A stretch of 64,000 bases of DNA from Mucilaginibacter_A sp041088075. Lineage in GTDB: Bacteria; Bacteroidota; Bacteroidia; Sphingobacteriales; Sphingobacteriaceae. The notes beneath the pieces were generated by a model, which did not search any database, was not told the DNA's origin, and saw only the letters and a list, made by a program, of their open reading frames with translations. Each line of letters opens with the position of its first letter. Within the stretch, counting starts at the first letter, position 1. Positions 34,057 through 42,096 of this stretch are shown here, in pieces. Position numbers and translations under genes: made by a program. Where the stretch lies: NCBI RefSeq assembly GCF_041088075.1, contig NZ_JBGCVY010000024.1, positions 1-64,000 of the forward strand, in the 5' to 3' direction.

Positions 34057-35211
34057 TTATTTTTTGGCAGATGGCGGGATCAAAACTGTTTTGATACAGT
34101 TGTCCAATTTTGATGAAAAAATATGGTAAGCATCGGCAACTTCTTCCAAAGGCACGCGATGGGTGATAATCCCTTTTGGGTTTAAACGGCCAGCGCGGAT
34201 ATGCTCGATCAACCTCGGCAGCAAGCGTTTAACAGAAGCTTGGTTAGCCCGAACGGTGAGGCCTTTGTTCAGTACATTACCTATTGGAACGAGGTTGTCC
34301 GTAGGGCCGTAAACGCCGACAACGGAAACAATACCACCTTTTTTAACCGAATTAATTGCCCAATGCAAAGCCGTGGCAGAACCGGCCTGCAACATTAATT
34401 TTTTGCCGGTAATGGTTTGTAAAGCATCGCCTGTGGCATCGGCGCCTACGCAATCAATACAAACATCGGCTCCAAACCAATCGGTTGTTTGTTTTACAAA
34501 CATCACCGGGTCTTCCATTTCTTTGAAATTATAAGCTTCACACTGCGCATATTTTTTAACGAATTCCAGGCGGTAATCCAAATGATCAATCACAATCACC
34601 CGGCCGACTCCAAAAAGCCAAGCGCATTTTGCCGCTAAAATCCCAACCGGACCGGCGCCAAAAATCACAACTGTGTCGCCGGTTTTTATGCCGCCCATTT
34701 CTGCCGCCTGGTAACCGGTTGGTACAACATCCGTTAATAAAACCGCATCATCGTGGTCCATCCAGTCCGGGATAACCGTTGGGCCAACATCAGCATAAGG
34801 AACGCGCACATACTCTGCCTGCCCGCCATCGTACCCGCCGGCCGTATGCGAATAACCAAAAATCCCGCCCACGGCAGTGGCCTGAGAATTTGATTCGTGG
34901 CAATTGCCGTACAGTTCCTGCTTGCAAAAAGCACATTTTCCGCAGGCCACGTTAAAAGGCACGATCACGTTATCGCCTACTTTTAAGTTTTGTACCGATG
35001 CGCCTATATCTTCCACTACGCCTATAAATTCGTGCCCGAAAGTTGTCCCAACCCGGGTATCCGGCACCAAACCGTGGTACAAATGTAAATCAGAACCGCA
35101 GATACAAGACCGTGTAACGCGGACAATGGCATCTTCGGGATGCAGGATTTCGGGTAATGGCTTTTGGTCTGCCCGCACCCGCCGCGGGCCGCGGTAATTC
35201 ATTGCTAACAT
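34057..35211 (-). CDS. Zinc-dependent alcohol dehydrogenase
   Basis: A 384-residue medium-chain dehydrogenase. The catalytic zinc ligands are Cys38 and His60-Glu61 (TTFGHEFIG). The structural zinc site is Cys90, Cys93, Cys96 and Cys104. The NAD-binding Rossmann loop is VVIFGAGPVGILAAKCA. The segment arrangement resembles glutathione-independent formaldehyde dehydrogenase and related polyol/alcohol dehydrogenases, so an aldehyde or alcohol oxidation role is expected; the substrate is not set by sequence. The gene for a small membrane protein follows 12 bp downstream. Confidence 0.88.
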   Translation of the reverse strand: MLAMNYRGPRRVRADQKPLPEILHPEDAIVRVTRSCICGSDLHLYHGLVPDTRVGTTFGHEFIGVVEDIGASVQNLKVGDNVIVPFNVACGKCAFCKQELYGNCHESNSQATAVGGIFGYSHTAGGYDGGQAEYVRVPYADVGPTVIPDWMDHDDAVLLTDVVPTGYQAAEMGGIKTGDTVVIFGAGPVGILAAKCAWLFGVGRVIVIDHLDYRLEFVKKYAQCEAYNFKEMEDPVMFVKQTTDWFGADVCIDCVGADATGDALQTITGKKLMLQAGSATALHWAINSVKKGGIVSVVGVYGPTDNLVPIGNVLNKGLTVRANQASVKRLLPRLIEHIRAGRLNPKGIITHRVPLEEVADAYHIFSSKLDNCIKTVLIPPSAKK

Positions 35212-35420
35212 AAATTGTTCCTCTCTTTTTTAAATTGAATTGGTTGTTCGGAAAGTACTCCCCGGTTTATATTAATTATTTTAATTATTGATGCTGTTTT
35301 AAACTTTGCTGTTTTTTGCACAAGGTTTACGTTTTGGCAAAAATCCAGTGTTTAATACAATAATTAAGTTAAATACTTTTAAATTAATTTGGTTTGCAAT
35401 ATTTTACCTGAAATGATAAA

Positions 35421-35555
35421 TTAAAAAAGCCCGCTTAGAAAAAGCGGGCAAGTATCGGCACGAAATACTACCTTAAAACGGATTTAGTTTTTAATAGCTG
35501 ATGGGATAGACACTGTTTTCCGCCCAGGTTCAGCCCGTTTTGCTATATGGCACAA
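35421..35555 (-). ncRNA. Candidate structured small RNA with its own terminator
   Basis: This gene-free stretch on the minus strand ends in a strong terminator (GCCCGCTT/AAGCGGGC at 35428-35449, then TTTTTTAA) although no protein gene precedes it. Upstream lies a nested long hairpin: AAAACGG (35475-35481) pairs with CCGTTTT (35535-35541), GCTGA (35497-35501) with TCAGC (35530-35534), and TGGG (35502-35505) with CCCA (35523-35526). One long stem with a large lopsided internal loop is reminiscent of 6S RNA, but I cannot confirm this. A CATATTTG (7 of 8 to the -7 consensus) lies near 35553-35560. Confidence 0.45.
35423..35449 (-). terminator. Orphan minus-strand terminator
   Basis: The minus strand reads GCCCGCTT-TTTC-TAAGCGGGC with TTTTTTAA following. 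No protein gene on this strand ends upstream of it between 35450 and 36949, which argues for an RNA gene. Confidence 0.75.
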
Positions 35556-35564
35556 ATATGACCA

Positions 35565-35630
35565 ATGCTTCTTTTACCACTACTTTTTTAACCAAACCTC
35601 CTAAAAAAATTTATCCAGTAAAAACAGTAT
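35565..35630. repeat. Two 12-mers upstream of the retropepsin gene
   Basis: ATGCTTCTTTTA (35565-35576) and, facing it, the sister TAAAAACAGTAT (35619-35630) across 42 bp. They fill most of the gap between the candidate RNA and the GTG start at 35677. Confidence 0.7.
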
Positions 35631-35676
35631 TCATATCAAATATTTGTAAATTTACTTCACCTAAATAAACGTTACC

Positions 35677-36936
35677 GTGTTGGCTTCCTGGTTGCAACGG
35701 CATTGGTGCAGATGCTTTTTGTTGTTGGCCGTTTTTTGGCTGATGGAAAAGCCTTTGCCTCTTTATGCCCAGCAAGTTTTTACTATTTCGGGCAGGCAAA
35801 ACAAAGCCGTAGTGCATTTTAAGTTTGTGCGGAATATGCTGGTTGTCCAAGCCAAAATCAATAACCGCGGCCCTTATAATTTTGTGCTGGATACCGGTTG
35901 TGGTTATATGATGATCACCGATCCGCTGCTGGTGGATTCCCTCAACCTCAAATACAAAAAGAAATTAAAAATCACCGGTTTGGGCGAAGGCGAAGACCTG
36001 GACGCCTGGCTGGTTTCGGCACTGCATGTAAAAATAGGGGACATTGAAGCAGATAATGTATCGGCCGCAATTTTGGGCAAAGATGTGTTAGAACTTTCCG
36101 GTTTTGCCGGCATCCCGATACATGGCTTAATTGGCTACGATTTTTTTAACAGTTTCCCCGTAAAAATCAATTTTGCCGACAGCACAGTTACTGCTTTTGG
36201 CACCAATAAATTGCCCAACTGCAAAAAATGGACTAAAATCCCGTTGCAGATAGAAGGGAAAAAACCTTACCTGTTTGCTAATATCAATTTTGGCCAGGGT
36301 TTGGCTTTGCCGTTAAAACTGATTGTTGATCTGGGTGCCGGCCATCCTTTATCTTTAGAAAGCGGCTGGAACAACACTGGCGGCATGCCCGAAAAATACA
36401 TTGCGGCAGCCAATTTGGGCGTAGGTTTAAGCGGGCCGGTCAACGGTTATATGAGCCGGGTTGACGTGATGGAGATCGGCACCTACAAGTTTAAGCAGGT
36501 AATAGCCGCGTTCCCCGATTCGTGCAGCGTAATGGGAAAGCTGGATGCCGTAAAACGCAACGGCAGCATCGGCATTGATTTGCTGAAACGTTTTGTGATG
36601 CTGTTTGATTACCGGCAAGGCTACCTTTACCTCAAGCCCAATTACAATTACAAAGAACCTTTTGAGCATGACATGAGCGGCATGGAATATTGTGCGGCAG
36701 GGGCGGGTTTAAACCGGATCATTGTTTGTAGGGTAGAGCCAGGTTCGGCGGCAGATTTGCTGGGGATTGAAAAAGACGATGAGTTGCTGGCCATCAATTT
36801 TAAAGCAGTAAGCCACATGAGTTTGCAGGAAGTGGACGATATTTTACGTTCAAAAAACGAGCGGACATTGTTGCTGGAAGTGCTGCACCACAACATCCAG
36901 GCAAAATTACTGCTGACTTTGAAGCGAAGAATTTAA
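35677..36936 (+). CDS. Secreted retropepsin-like aspartyl protease with PDZ domain
   Basis: A 419-residue exported protein. The start is a GTG at 35677 (the next codon, TTG, is also possible); both keep the signal peptide that ends near LYAQQ. The first aspartyl-protease lobe has the motif FVLDTGCG with Asp72; a second half (~residues 180-310) has LKLIVDLGAGH, which looks like a second DTG-type site, so the enzyme may be two-lobed within one chain. A PDZ domain follows (residues ~335-410; VCRVEPGSAADLLGIEKDD). Periplasmic or surface peptide processing is likely. The neighbours give no partner. Confidence 0.82.
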   Translation: MLASWLQRHWCRCFLLLAVFWLMEKPLPLYAQQVFTISGRQNKAVVHFKFVRNMLVVQAKINNRGPYNFVLDTGCGYMMITDPLLVDSLNLKYKKKLKITGLGEGEDLDAWLVSALHVKIGDIEADNVSAAILGKDVLELSGFAGIPIHGLIGYDFFNSFPVKINFADSTVTAFGTNKLPNCKKWTKIPLQIEGKKPYLFANINFGQGLALPLKLIVDLGAGHPLSLESGWNNTGGMPEKYIAAANLGVGLSGPVNGYMSRVDVMEIGTYKFKQVIAAFPDSCSVMGKLDAVKRNGSIGIDLLKRFVMLFDYRQGYLYLKPNYNYKEPFEHDMSGMEYCAAGAGLNRIIVCRVEPGSAADLLGIEKDDELLAINFKAVSHMSLQEVDDILRSKNERTLLLEVLHHNIQAKLLLTLKRRI

Positions 36937-36949
36937 TGGTTTTACTTTG

Positions 36950-37552
36950 TTAACCCTCAACTTTTTTGGGTTGATTTTGGTCTAAAACCTCATGTTCAAT
37001 CCTTTTGTCTGGGACAAGCCACATTATGGCAATGCCCGTATAAATTGCCAGGCTTATTTTGGTGTTGGCAAAGGAAAAACCAACGGCTATTACATACAAA
37101 AGTACCGAACTTTTGCCTTTCCAGTCTTTGCCAAATGCCTTTGCAAGTTTTGAGTTTTTGCCCGCCTGGCCAATTAATGTTTTTGCCAAAATAAAATAGG
37201 CAACACTATTCATAAACAAAATACTTCCGTAAAGTAAAACCGGCCATTTTGTAAAATTGTTTTCGCCCATCCATTCGGTTGTAAACGGGATCAAAGACAG
37301 CCAAAACAGCAAATGCAAGTTTCCCCAAAGTGCTTTTCCGTTGATTTTATCCACCGCAGATAACATATGGTGATGGTTGTTCCAGTAAATGCCCACATAA
37401 ACAAAACTAAGCACATAGCTTAAAAACACCGGCAGTAAAGCAACAAGCGCCTGTATATTATCTTCATGCGGAACCTTTAGTTCCAAAACCATAATGGTAA
37501 TGATGATGGCAATTACACCATCGCTAAATGCTTCTAAACGGGTTTTGTGCAT
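36950..37552 (-). CDS. TMEM175-family potassium channel protein
   Basis: A 200-residue membrane protein of the bacterial TMEM175 (DUF1211) family. The defining first-helix motif FSDGV is present (EAFSDGVIAIIITIMVLELK), followed by five more helices; a histidine cluster WNNHHH lies in the third. Bacterial members are tetrameric K+-conducting channels with six helices per chain and no selectivity-filter loop. It stands alone and is convergent with the retropepsin gene (13 bp between stops). Confidence 0.88.
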   Translation of the reverse strand: MHKTRLEAFSDGVIAIIITIMVLELKVPHEDNIQALVALLPVFLSYVLSFVYVGIYWNNHHHMLSAVDKINGKALWGNLHLLFWLSLIPFTTEWMGENNFTKWPVLLYGSILFMNSVAYFILAKTLIGQAGKNSKLAKAFGKDWKGKSSVLLYVIAVGFSFANTKISLAIYTGIAIMWLVPDKRIEHEVLDQNQPKKVEG

Positions 37553-37624
37553 GGATACAGTTTAAGCACAAAAGGTAAAATTGTTTTTTGTAACATCAAA
37601 ATTTAAAAACAAGCCAATTAATTG

Positions 37625-37793
37625 ATGCTTCTTTTATGGCATAAAAATAAAGGACATACCCCTGACCCCTCTCGAGAGGGGAACCTGCAAACGTCGCCTT
37701 TCCAAACGTTGGAAAGATAGCAAGCCATGCTTCCCCTCTCGAGAGGGGCCAGGGGTGTGTCCTTTAAATGAATAATAAAAGTTTAAACAAGTT
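37625..37793. repeat. Composite repeat: 12-mer unit plus CTCGAG palindrome element
   Basis: From left to right: ATGCTTCTTTTA-TGGCA-TAAAAATAAAGG (37625-37653), a 113-bp element (37651-37763) whose ends are inverted copies around CCCCTCTCGAGAGGGG, and AAGTTTAAACAAGTT (37779-37793), a MITE right terminal repeat. The left terminal repeat is not recognisable. An inner hairpin CTTTCCAAACGTTGGAAAG sits in the middle. It looks like a decayed MITE carrying the palindrome element. Confidence 0.65.
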
Positions 37794-37810
37794 AACAAGC
37801 AAATCAGCCG

Positions 37811-37901
37811 ATGCTTCTTTTATGCCTATAAAATCAGTGTCTCTTGTATTGGAAAATAAAGTATTTAAACCTTTTGATTTTTAGGGCGATAAAAGAAGCA
37901 T
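37811..37901. repeat. Facing pair of 12-mers downstream of the TlpA-like gene
   Basis: ATGCTTCTTTTA (37811-37822) and TAAAAGAAGCAT (37890-37901) face each other across 67 bp, the same layout as inside the MITEs at 152 and 15789 but without clear terminal repeats. Confidence 0.65.
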
Positions 37902-37955
37902 CAACAAAAAGCCGAATAAAATCAAAACTTATCCTAATGTTAAATCAACTTTTTA

Positions 37956-39491
37956 TTAATCTTTAACAGCCAATGTTTCTTTAATCATGCGCTCAAGCAT
38001 CTTTTCATTTTCAGCATCAATTCTGAAACCTGAAAATACAATCCGTCCTTTTTGGTCTATTAAATAGTTTGAAGGCGCGCCGGGTGCTGCTAAATTGCCT
38101 TTATCTCTTCCGGGATTATCGTGCAAAGCCATAAAAGTATAGCCGGTTTCTTTTAAAAAAGCAGGTACAGCTTGGTCTTGCGAAGGCTCCAGGTTTAAAC
38201 CTAAATAAGCAATATCATTTTTGCTGAATTTTTTTAAAACGGATTCAAAATGCGGAAATTCGGCCCGGCAAGGCCCACAGCCCGGAAACCAATAAGTTAA
38301 CAAAACAAGCTTGCCCTGATAGTCTGACAAAGCCGTTTTTCCGCCGGATTGAAAATTCTCCAAAGAAAAATTCGTAGCCTTTACCGCCCTGCTGTCCCTG
38401 ATTTTCCAGATGCTTTTTACCACGCTGTTGCTGTCCATGTCTAATTTGCTGCCATATTTAAACACCGCATCGTGTAAACCTTCCGTCGGTTCTTTACTGT
38501 ACAAAACCGCAAGGCTATCAAAAGCCATGTTGGTTTGTTTGGCCGCATCGGCCGCTTCTGCTTTAAACAATACCAGGTATTCTTTCGCATCTATACCATA
38601 ACTGCCCGACATAGGGTTATCTAAATCAACTTGGTTTAATAAAGCCAACGCTGTTTTAGGGTCATTTTCGGCCAACGCTTTTCTGGCCTTTAAAAAAGCA
38701 TCCGCAACAATTATCCTGTCTTTCCAGATATTACGGTTCCTTTTGCCTTCGATGGCCATGGTTAAGGCAACGTCAAAAGCTTGGTCGGCATTGGTTTTCA
38801 GCAAAAAGTCAACATAGGCCAAAGTGCCACCTAAATACCATTCGGAAAGCGGGTTGGCTTTATGGTTGTACAACTGCTTAAAATAAGCAACTTTTTCTGC
38901 AGGAACAGAAGAATTAATGGCTAACAAAAACAAAGATTTTATGGCACACTCATTCTCCGGGAACTTCCTCACCACTTCCAAAGCCAGGGAATCATGGCGT
39001 AGTTTATCTGTTTTATCAAAAGATTCAGCATAATCAGTAGCATAATCGGCATTTTTAGGGTCAAGCTGCATGGCTTTGATTAAATATTCCCGGCGTTTGG
39101 TTAAATCGTTGTTTAACCTTGTAGCACTTGCAAGAAGGTACCAAATTTCAGCTTTGTCTGGTTTTAAAATACTTGCCTGTAACAGAAACGGCGTTGCTTT
39201 TGGGTTTTCATGGTTTACATAATATTGACCAATAGCAAACGGAACAACATAGTTTTTAGGATATTTTGATGTCCAGGTTTTGTATTGCGCTTCCAGTTGG
39301 GGATGGTCATTCATTTTAAAAGCATCAATAAAAGCCTCATGCGCTTCCAAATTGGATGGGTTGGCTTCAACCTTGGCCCGGAGTTTTTGTATGGCTGCTT
39401 CCTGGGCGGTGGTTAGTTTAAAATTGTTTTGGGCTTTTACTTCGAAAGCAAACAAGCTGATTAAAACTAAAATTGCGGTTATCCTTTTCAT
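37956..39491 (-). CDS. TlpA-like thiol-disulfide protein with TPR region
   Basis: A 511-residue exported protein (signal ends near EVKAQ). Residues ~30-330 are tetratricopeptide-type helices (PDKAEIWYLLASATRLNND). The C-terminal ~140 residues are a thioredoxin fold of the TlpA/ResA group with LLTYWFPGCGPCRAEFPHF; the redox-active Cys-Gly-Pro-Cys lies near residues 402-405. A cis-Pro follows (AAPGAPSNYLID). Role: reduction or exchange of disulfides in the periplasm, with TPRs probably selecting the partner. Long TPR-TlpA fusions are common in Bacteroidota. It stands alone. Confidence 0.85.
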   Translation of the reverse strand: MKRITAILVLISLFAFEVKAQNNFKLTTAQEAAIQKLRAKVEANPSNLEAHEAFIDAFKMNDHPQLEAQYKTWTSKYPKNYVVPFAIGQYYVNHENPKATPFLLQASILKPDKAEIWYLLASATRLNNDLTKRREYLIKAMQLDPKNADYATDYAESFDKTDKLRHDSLALEVVRKFPENECAIKSLFLLAINSSVPAEKVAYFKQLYNHKANPLSEWYLGGTLAYVDFLLKTNADQAFDVALTMAIEGKRNRNIWKDRIIVADAFLKARKALAENDPKTALALLNQVDLDNPMSGSYGIDAKEYLVLFKAEAADAAKQTNMAFDSLAVLYSKEPTEGLHDAVFKYGSKLDMDSNSVVKSIWKIRDSRAVKATNFSLENFQSGGKTALSDYQGKLVLLTYWFPGCGPCRAEFPHFESVLKKFSKNDIAYLGLNLEPSQDQAVPAFLKETGYTFMALHDNPGRDKGNLAAPGAPSNYLIDQKGRIVFSGFRIDAENEKMLERMIKETLAVKD

Positions 39492-39540
39492 AACTAATTT
39501 TTTAGGAAAGTTACACTATTAATTTATTTTTCAAACAACA

Positions 39541-39569
39541 ATGCTTCTTTTATCGGCATAAATTTGGTG
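39541..39569. repeat. 12-mer palindrome unit upstream of vsr-like gene
   Basis: ATGCTTCTTTTA (39541-39552), TCGGCA, TAAATTTGGTG. It lies between the divergent TlpA-like and vsr-like starts, so it cannot be a terminator for either gene. Confidence 0.65.
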
Positions 39570-39649
39570 AATGTTTATCATCGCTTTAAAAAATCTTTCT
39601 TAACTTGTCTTGTTAAAAAACAATCCAATTAGTTTTCCACAATTTTTAC

Positions 39650-40123
39650 ATGGTCGAATACGGAGAAGAAGAAACCATAAAAGTGCCGCGTTTTAATGAG
39701 GAAAACGGCTTTTATACCACTACGGAAAGAAGCCGTTTGATGGCCAAAATCAAGGCGAAAAACACGTCGCCGGAGGTTTTATTGAGAAAGGCTTTGTGGC
39801 AAGCGGGCATCCGTTACCGCCTTTACAACAAACAGCTTCCCGGCAAGCCGGATATTTTGATCCGCAGGTACAAGCTGGTTGTTTTTATTGATGGCGAGTT
39901 TTGGCACGGGTTTGACTGGGAAAATAAGCGCGAAAAAATCAAAACCAACCGCGGTTTCTGGATTGCCAAAATCGAACGGAACATGCAGCGCGACAGGATC
40001 AACAAAATCAAACTGGAAGCTTTGGGTTTTAAAGTGATGCGGTTTTGGGAAAAGCAGGTCAAAAAAGAATTGCAAACCTGCCTCGATCAAATCCAAGATC
40101 ATATCCATCAATTTAAACCTTAG
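39650..40123 (+). CDS. vsr: Vsr-like very short patch repair endonuclease
   Basis: A 157-residue nuclease of the Vsr family (PD-(D/E)XK-like). Visible family blocks: ERSRLMAKIKAKNTSPEVLL, RLYNKQLPGKPDIL with the metal-binding Asp68, the FWHG core near residues 84-87, and the ending ALGFKVMRFWE. Classical Vsr has HGCFWH with zinc-binding cysteines; here the block reads DGEFWH and the cysteines are absent, so the zinc site is not conserved. Vsr repairs T:G mismatches at Dcm sites, but no methyltransferase gene is near. The substrate is therefore open. Confidence 0.8.
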   Translation: MVEYGEEETIKVPRFNEENGFYTTTERSRLMAKIKAKNTSPEVLLRKALWQAGIRYRLYNKQLPGKPDILIRRYKLVVFIDGEFWHGFDWENKREKIKTNRGFWIAKIERNMQRDRINKIKLEALGFKVMRFWEKQVKKELQTCLDQIQDHIHQFKP

Positions 40124-40229
40124 CACTTCTCAAAAAACTAATTTTCCTGCATAAAATCCGCAATTAATTTTACTGTTGACAAACGGGCAGGCAAAGAAAA
40201 ATCAAAACCAAACACCAAAAAAACAGGCA

Positions 40230-40281
40230 TAAAAGAAGTATGGGCAAAAACCGGCCAATGCTTCTTTTAGCACCTAAAAAT
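40230..40281. repeat. Tail-to-tail pair of 12-mers
   Basis: TAAAAGAAGTAT (40230-40241) and ATGCTTCTTTTA (40258-40269) point away from each other, with a 16-bp centre, then GCACC and TAAAAATTG complete the right unit. The order is reversed relative to that in the MITEs. Confidence 0.7.
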
Positions 40282-40328
40282 TGTTTCTGCCTGACATTTG
40301 CCCTAAGCCAATTATCCCGCCAAAAACG

Positions 40329-40336
40329 TATTTTTG
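40329..40336 (+). promoter_or_regulatory. Predicted -7 element of trxB
   Basis: TATTTTTG is a perfect TAnnTTTG, 20 bp before the trxB ATG at 40357. The nearest upstream TTG is 28 bp away, longer than the usual spacer. Confidence 0.45.
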
Positions 40337-40356
40337 CATAAACTTAAAAACACAAC

Positions 40357-41313
40357 ATGTCGTCAAATACCGAACACGTACAATGCCTGATTATTGGTTC
40401 TGGCCCTGCCGGTTATACGGCTGCAATTTATGCCGCCCGCGCCGATCTGAAGCCTGTTTTATACACTGGGATGCTTGCTGGCGGACAGCTAACGCAAACT
40501 ACCGAAGTGGAGAATTTTCCGGGTTATCCGGATGGCGTGCAGGGGCCGGAAATGATGGAGCATTTTCAAAAACAGGCCGAGCGTTTTGGTACGGACATCC
40601 GTTTTGGTTACGTAAGTTCGGTTGATTTTTCAGGTTCTCCGCATAAAGTGATAGTGGATGAAGTAAAAACGATTTTGGCCGATACGGTGGTCATTTCCAC
40701 CGGTGCTTCTGCCAAATGGCTGGGCCTGGAATCCGAGCAAAAGTACAACGGTTTTGGCGTTTCTGCCTGTGCCGTTTGCGATGGCTTCTTTTTTAAAGGC
40801 CAGGATGTGGCGATTGTTGGGGCAGGGGACACGGCCGCAGAAGAAGCAACTTATCTGGCCAAGTTGTGCCGCAAAGTTTATATGATTGTACGTAAACCCG
40901 AGTTTCGTGCTTCTAAAGCCATGGTAAGCCGGGTTTTAAATACGCACAATATCGAAGTCATTTACAGTTCGGAAACACAGGAAATTGTAGGCAACGGACA
41001 AACGGTAGAAGGTGTACGCATCAAAAACACCGACACGCAAGCAGAACGTTTGCTAAATGTTACCGGCTTTTTTGTGGCAATCGGCCATCACCCAAACACG
41101 GATATTTTTAAAGGCTGGATTGATACGGACGAAACCGGTTACATCATCACCAAACCCGGTTCTACCCAAACCAATATCGAAGGTGTTTTTGCCTGCGGCG
41201 ATGCCCAGGACAAGGTTTTCCGCCAGGCCATAACCGCAGCCGGCACCGGTTGCATGGCCGCGCTGGAAGCTGAACGTTATCTGGCGGCTAAAGAGAGTGT
41301 TGTTGAAGCGTAG
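40357..41313 (+). CDS. trxB: Thioredoxin-disulfide reductase
   Basis: A 318-residue FAD enzyme that reduces thioredoxin with NADPH. FAD-binding loop GSGPAGYTAAIYAARA near the N-terminus; redox pair Cys138 and Cys141 in SACAVCDGFF; NADPH loop VAIVGAGDTAAEEA; C-terminal FAD motif VFACGDAQD. The length is normal. A perfect -7 promoter element lies 20 bp upstream. The DUF4230 gene follows on the same strand after a 104-bp gap that holds repeats. Confidence 0.95.
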   Translation: MSSNTEHVQCLIIGSGPAGYTAAIYAARADLKPVLYTGMLAGGQLTQTTEVENFPGYPDGVQGPEMMEHFQKQAERFGTDIRFGYVSSVDFSGSPHKVIVDEVKTILADTVVISTGASAKWLGLESEQKYNGFGVSACAVCDGFFFKGQDVAIVGAGDTAAEEATYLAKLCRKVYMIVRKPEFRASKAMVSRVLNTHNIEVIYSSETQEIVGNGQTVEGVRIKNTDTQAERLLNVTGFFVAIGHHPNTDIFKGWIDTDETGYIITKPGSTQTNIEGVFACGDAQDKVFRQAITAAGTGCMAALEAERYLAAKESVVEA

Positions 41314-41417
41314 GAGGTTTGAGGTAAGAGGTTTGAGGCGGAAAGGTAAAAGGTGGAAAGGTAGCCGCCATACTTCCCCCTCAAGGGGGTCAGGGGGTTT
41401 ACCACCTAAAAATCATT
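41313..41417. repeat. Gap with iterated spacer and half palindrome element
   Basis: The first part repeats GAGGTTTGAGG/GGAAAGGTAAAAGG words. Then TTCCCCCTCAAGGGGGTCAG (41374 onward) is one half of the palindrome element seen whole at 45282 and 60938. It ends in ACCACCTAAAAATCATT, the right half of a 12-mer unit without its left half. Confidence 0.6.
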
Positions 41418-42017
41418 ATGGCAAATACAAACACGGCAACCAACAGCATCATCAAAACTTTAATAAGTTGGGTAATCGTGCTGGGCGTGCTGGCTTTCGG
41501 TTATTTCTATTTTAAAGGCAAACTTTTTGCTTCCCGCAAGGAAATGAAAGAAGATGTGATGGTGCAAAAAATCACGTCGATGGGCAAACTGGAGCTGGTA
41601 AAATATTCGATGAAAGATGTGATCGAACAAAAGGAAGTGCGCACCATTTTGCCCGATAAACGCATTTTGTTTGTTGCCGTTGGCGAAGTTACCGGCTGCA
41701 TTGATTTAACCAAAGTCCAGAAAAAAGACATTGTTGCGGCAGGCGAAGATTCGATTACCGTGTTTTTGCCGCAGCCGCAAATTTGCTATGTGAAATTAGA
41801 CCACCAGAAATCGCAGGTTTATGATGTTTCCGGAACCTGGTTTCCAACCGATACCAAAGATATGGTCGAAGGCATTTACAAAATTGCCGAGCAGCGTTTG
41901 CTCAAAAACGCATCGGATATGCAGTTGCTGCAAAAAACAAAGCAAAACGCGCTACTGATTTTTAAACCGCTGCTTGAAAATATTTCCGGGAAAAAAGTGG
42001 GTGTAATATTTAAGTAA
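41418..42017 (+). CDS. DUF4230 domain protein
   Basis: A 199-residue protein anchored by one N-terminal helix (residues ~11-32; TLISWVIVLGVLAFGYFYFK), the rest outside the cytoplasm. The pattern VQKITSMGKLELVKYSMKDV, then LFVAVGEVTGCIDLTKV and ITVFLPQPQI, fits the DUF4230 family, widespread in bacteria and without known function. Start ATG at 41418. Its neighbours, trxB and a GH20 gene, do not indicate a pathway. Confidence 0.75.
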   Translation: MANTNTATNSIIKTLISWVIVLGVLAFGYFYFKGKLFASRKEMKEDVMVQKITSMGKLELVKYSMKDVIEQKEVRTILPDKRILFVAVGEVTGCIDLTKVQKKDIVAAGEDSITVFLPQPQICYVKLDHQKSQVYDVSGTWFPTDTKDMVEGIYKIAEQRLLKNASDMQLLQKTKQNALLIFKPLLENISGKKVGVIFK

Positions 42018-42096
42018 CAATCTTCGTGTTTAAACATATACAGTTTTAAAAGACGTTAATTTTTTTAGTTTTGATTCTTACGCTGTTGTTTACTTC

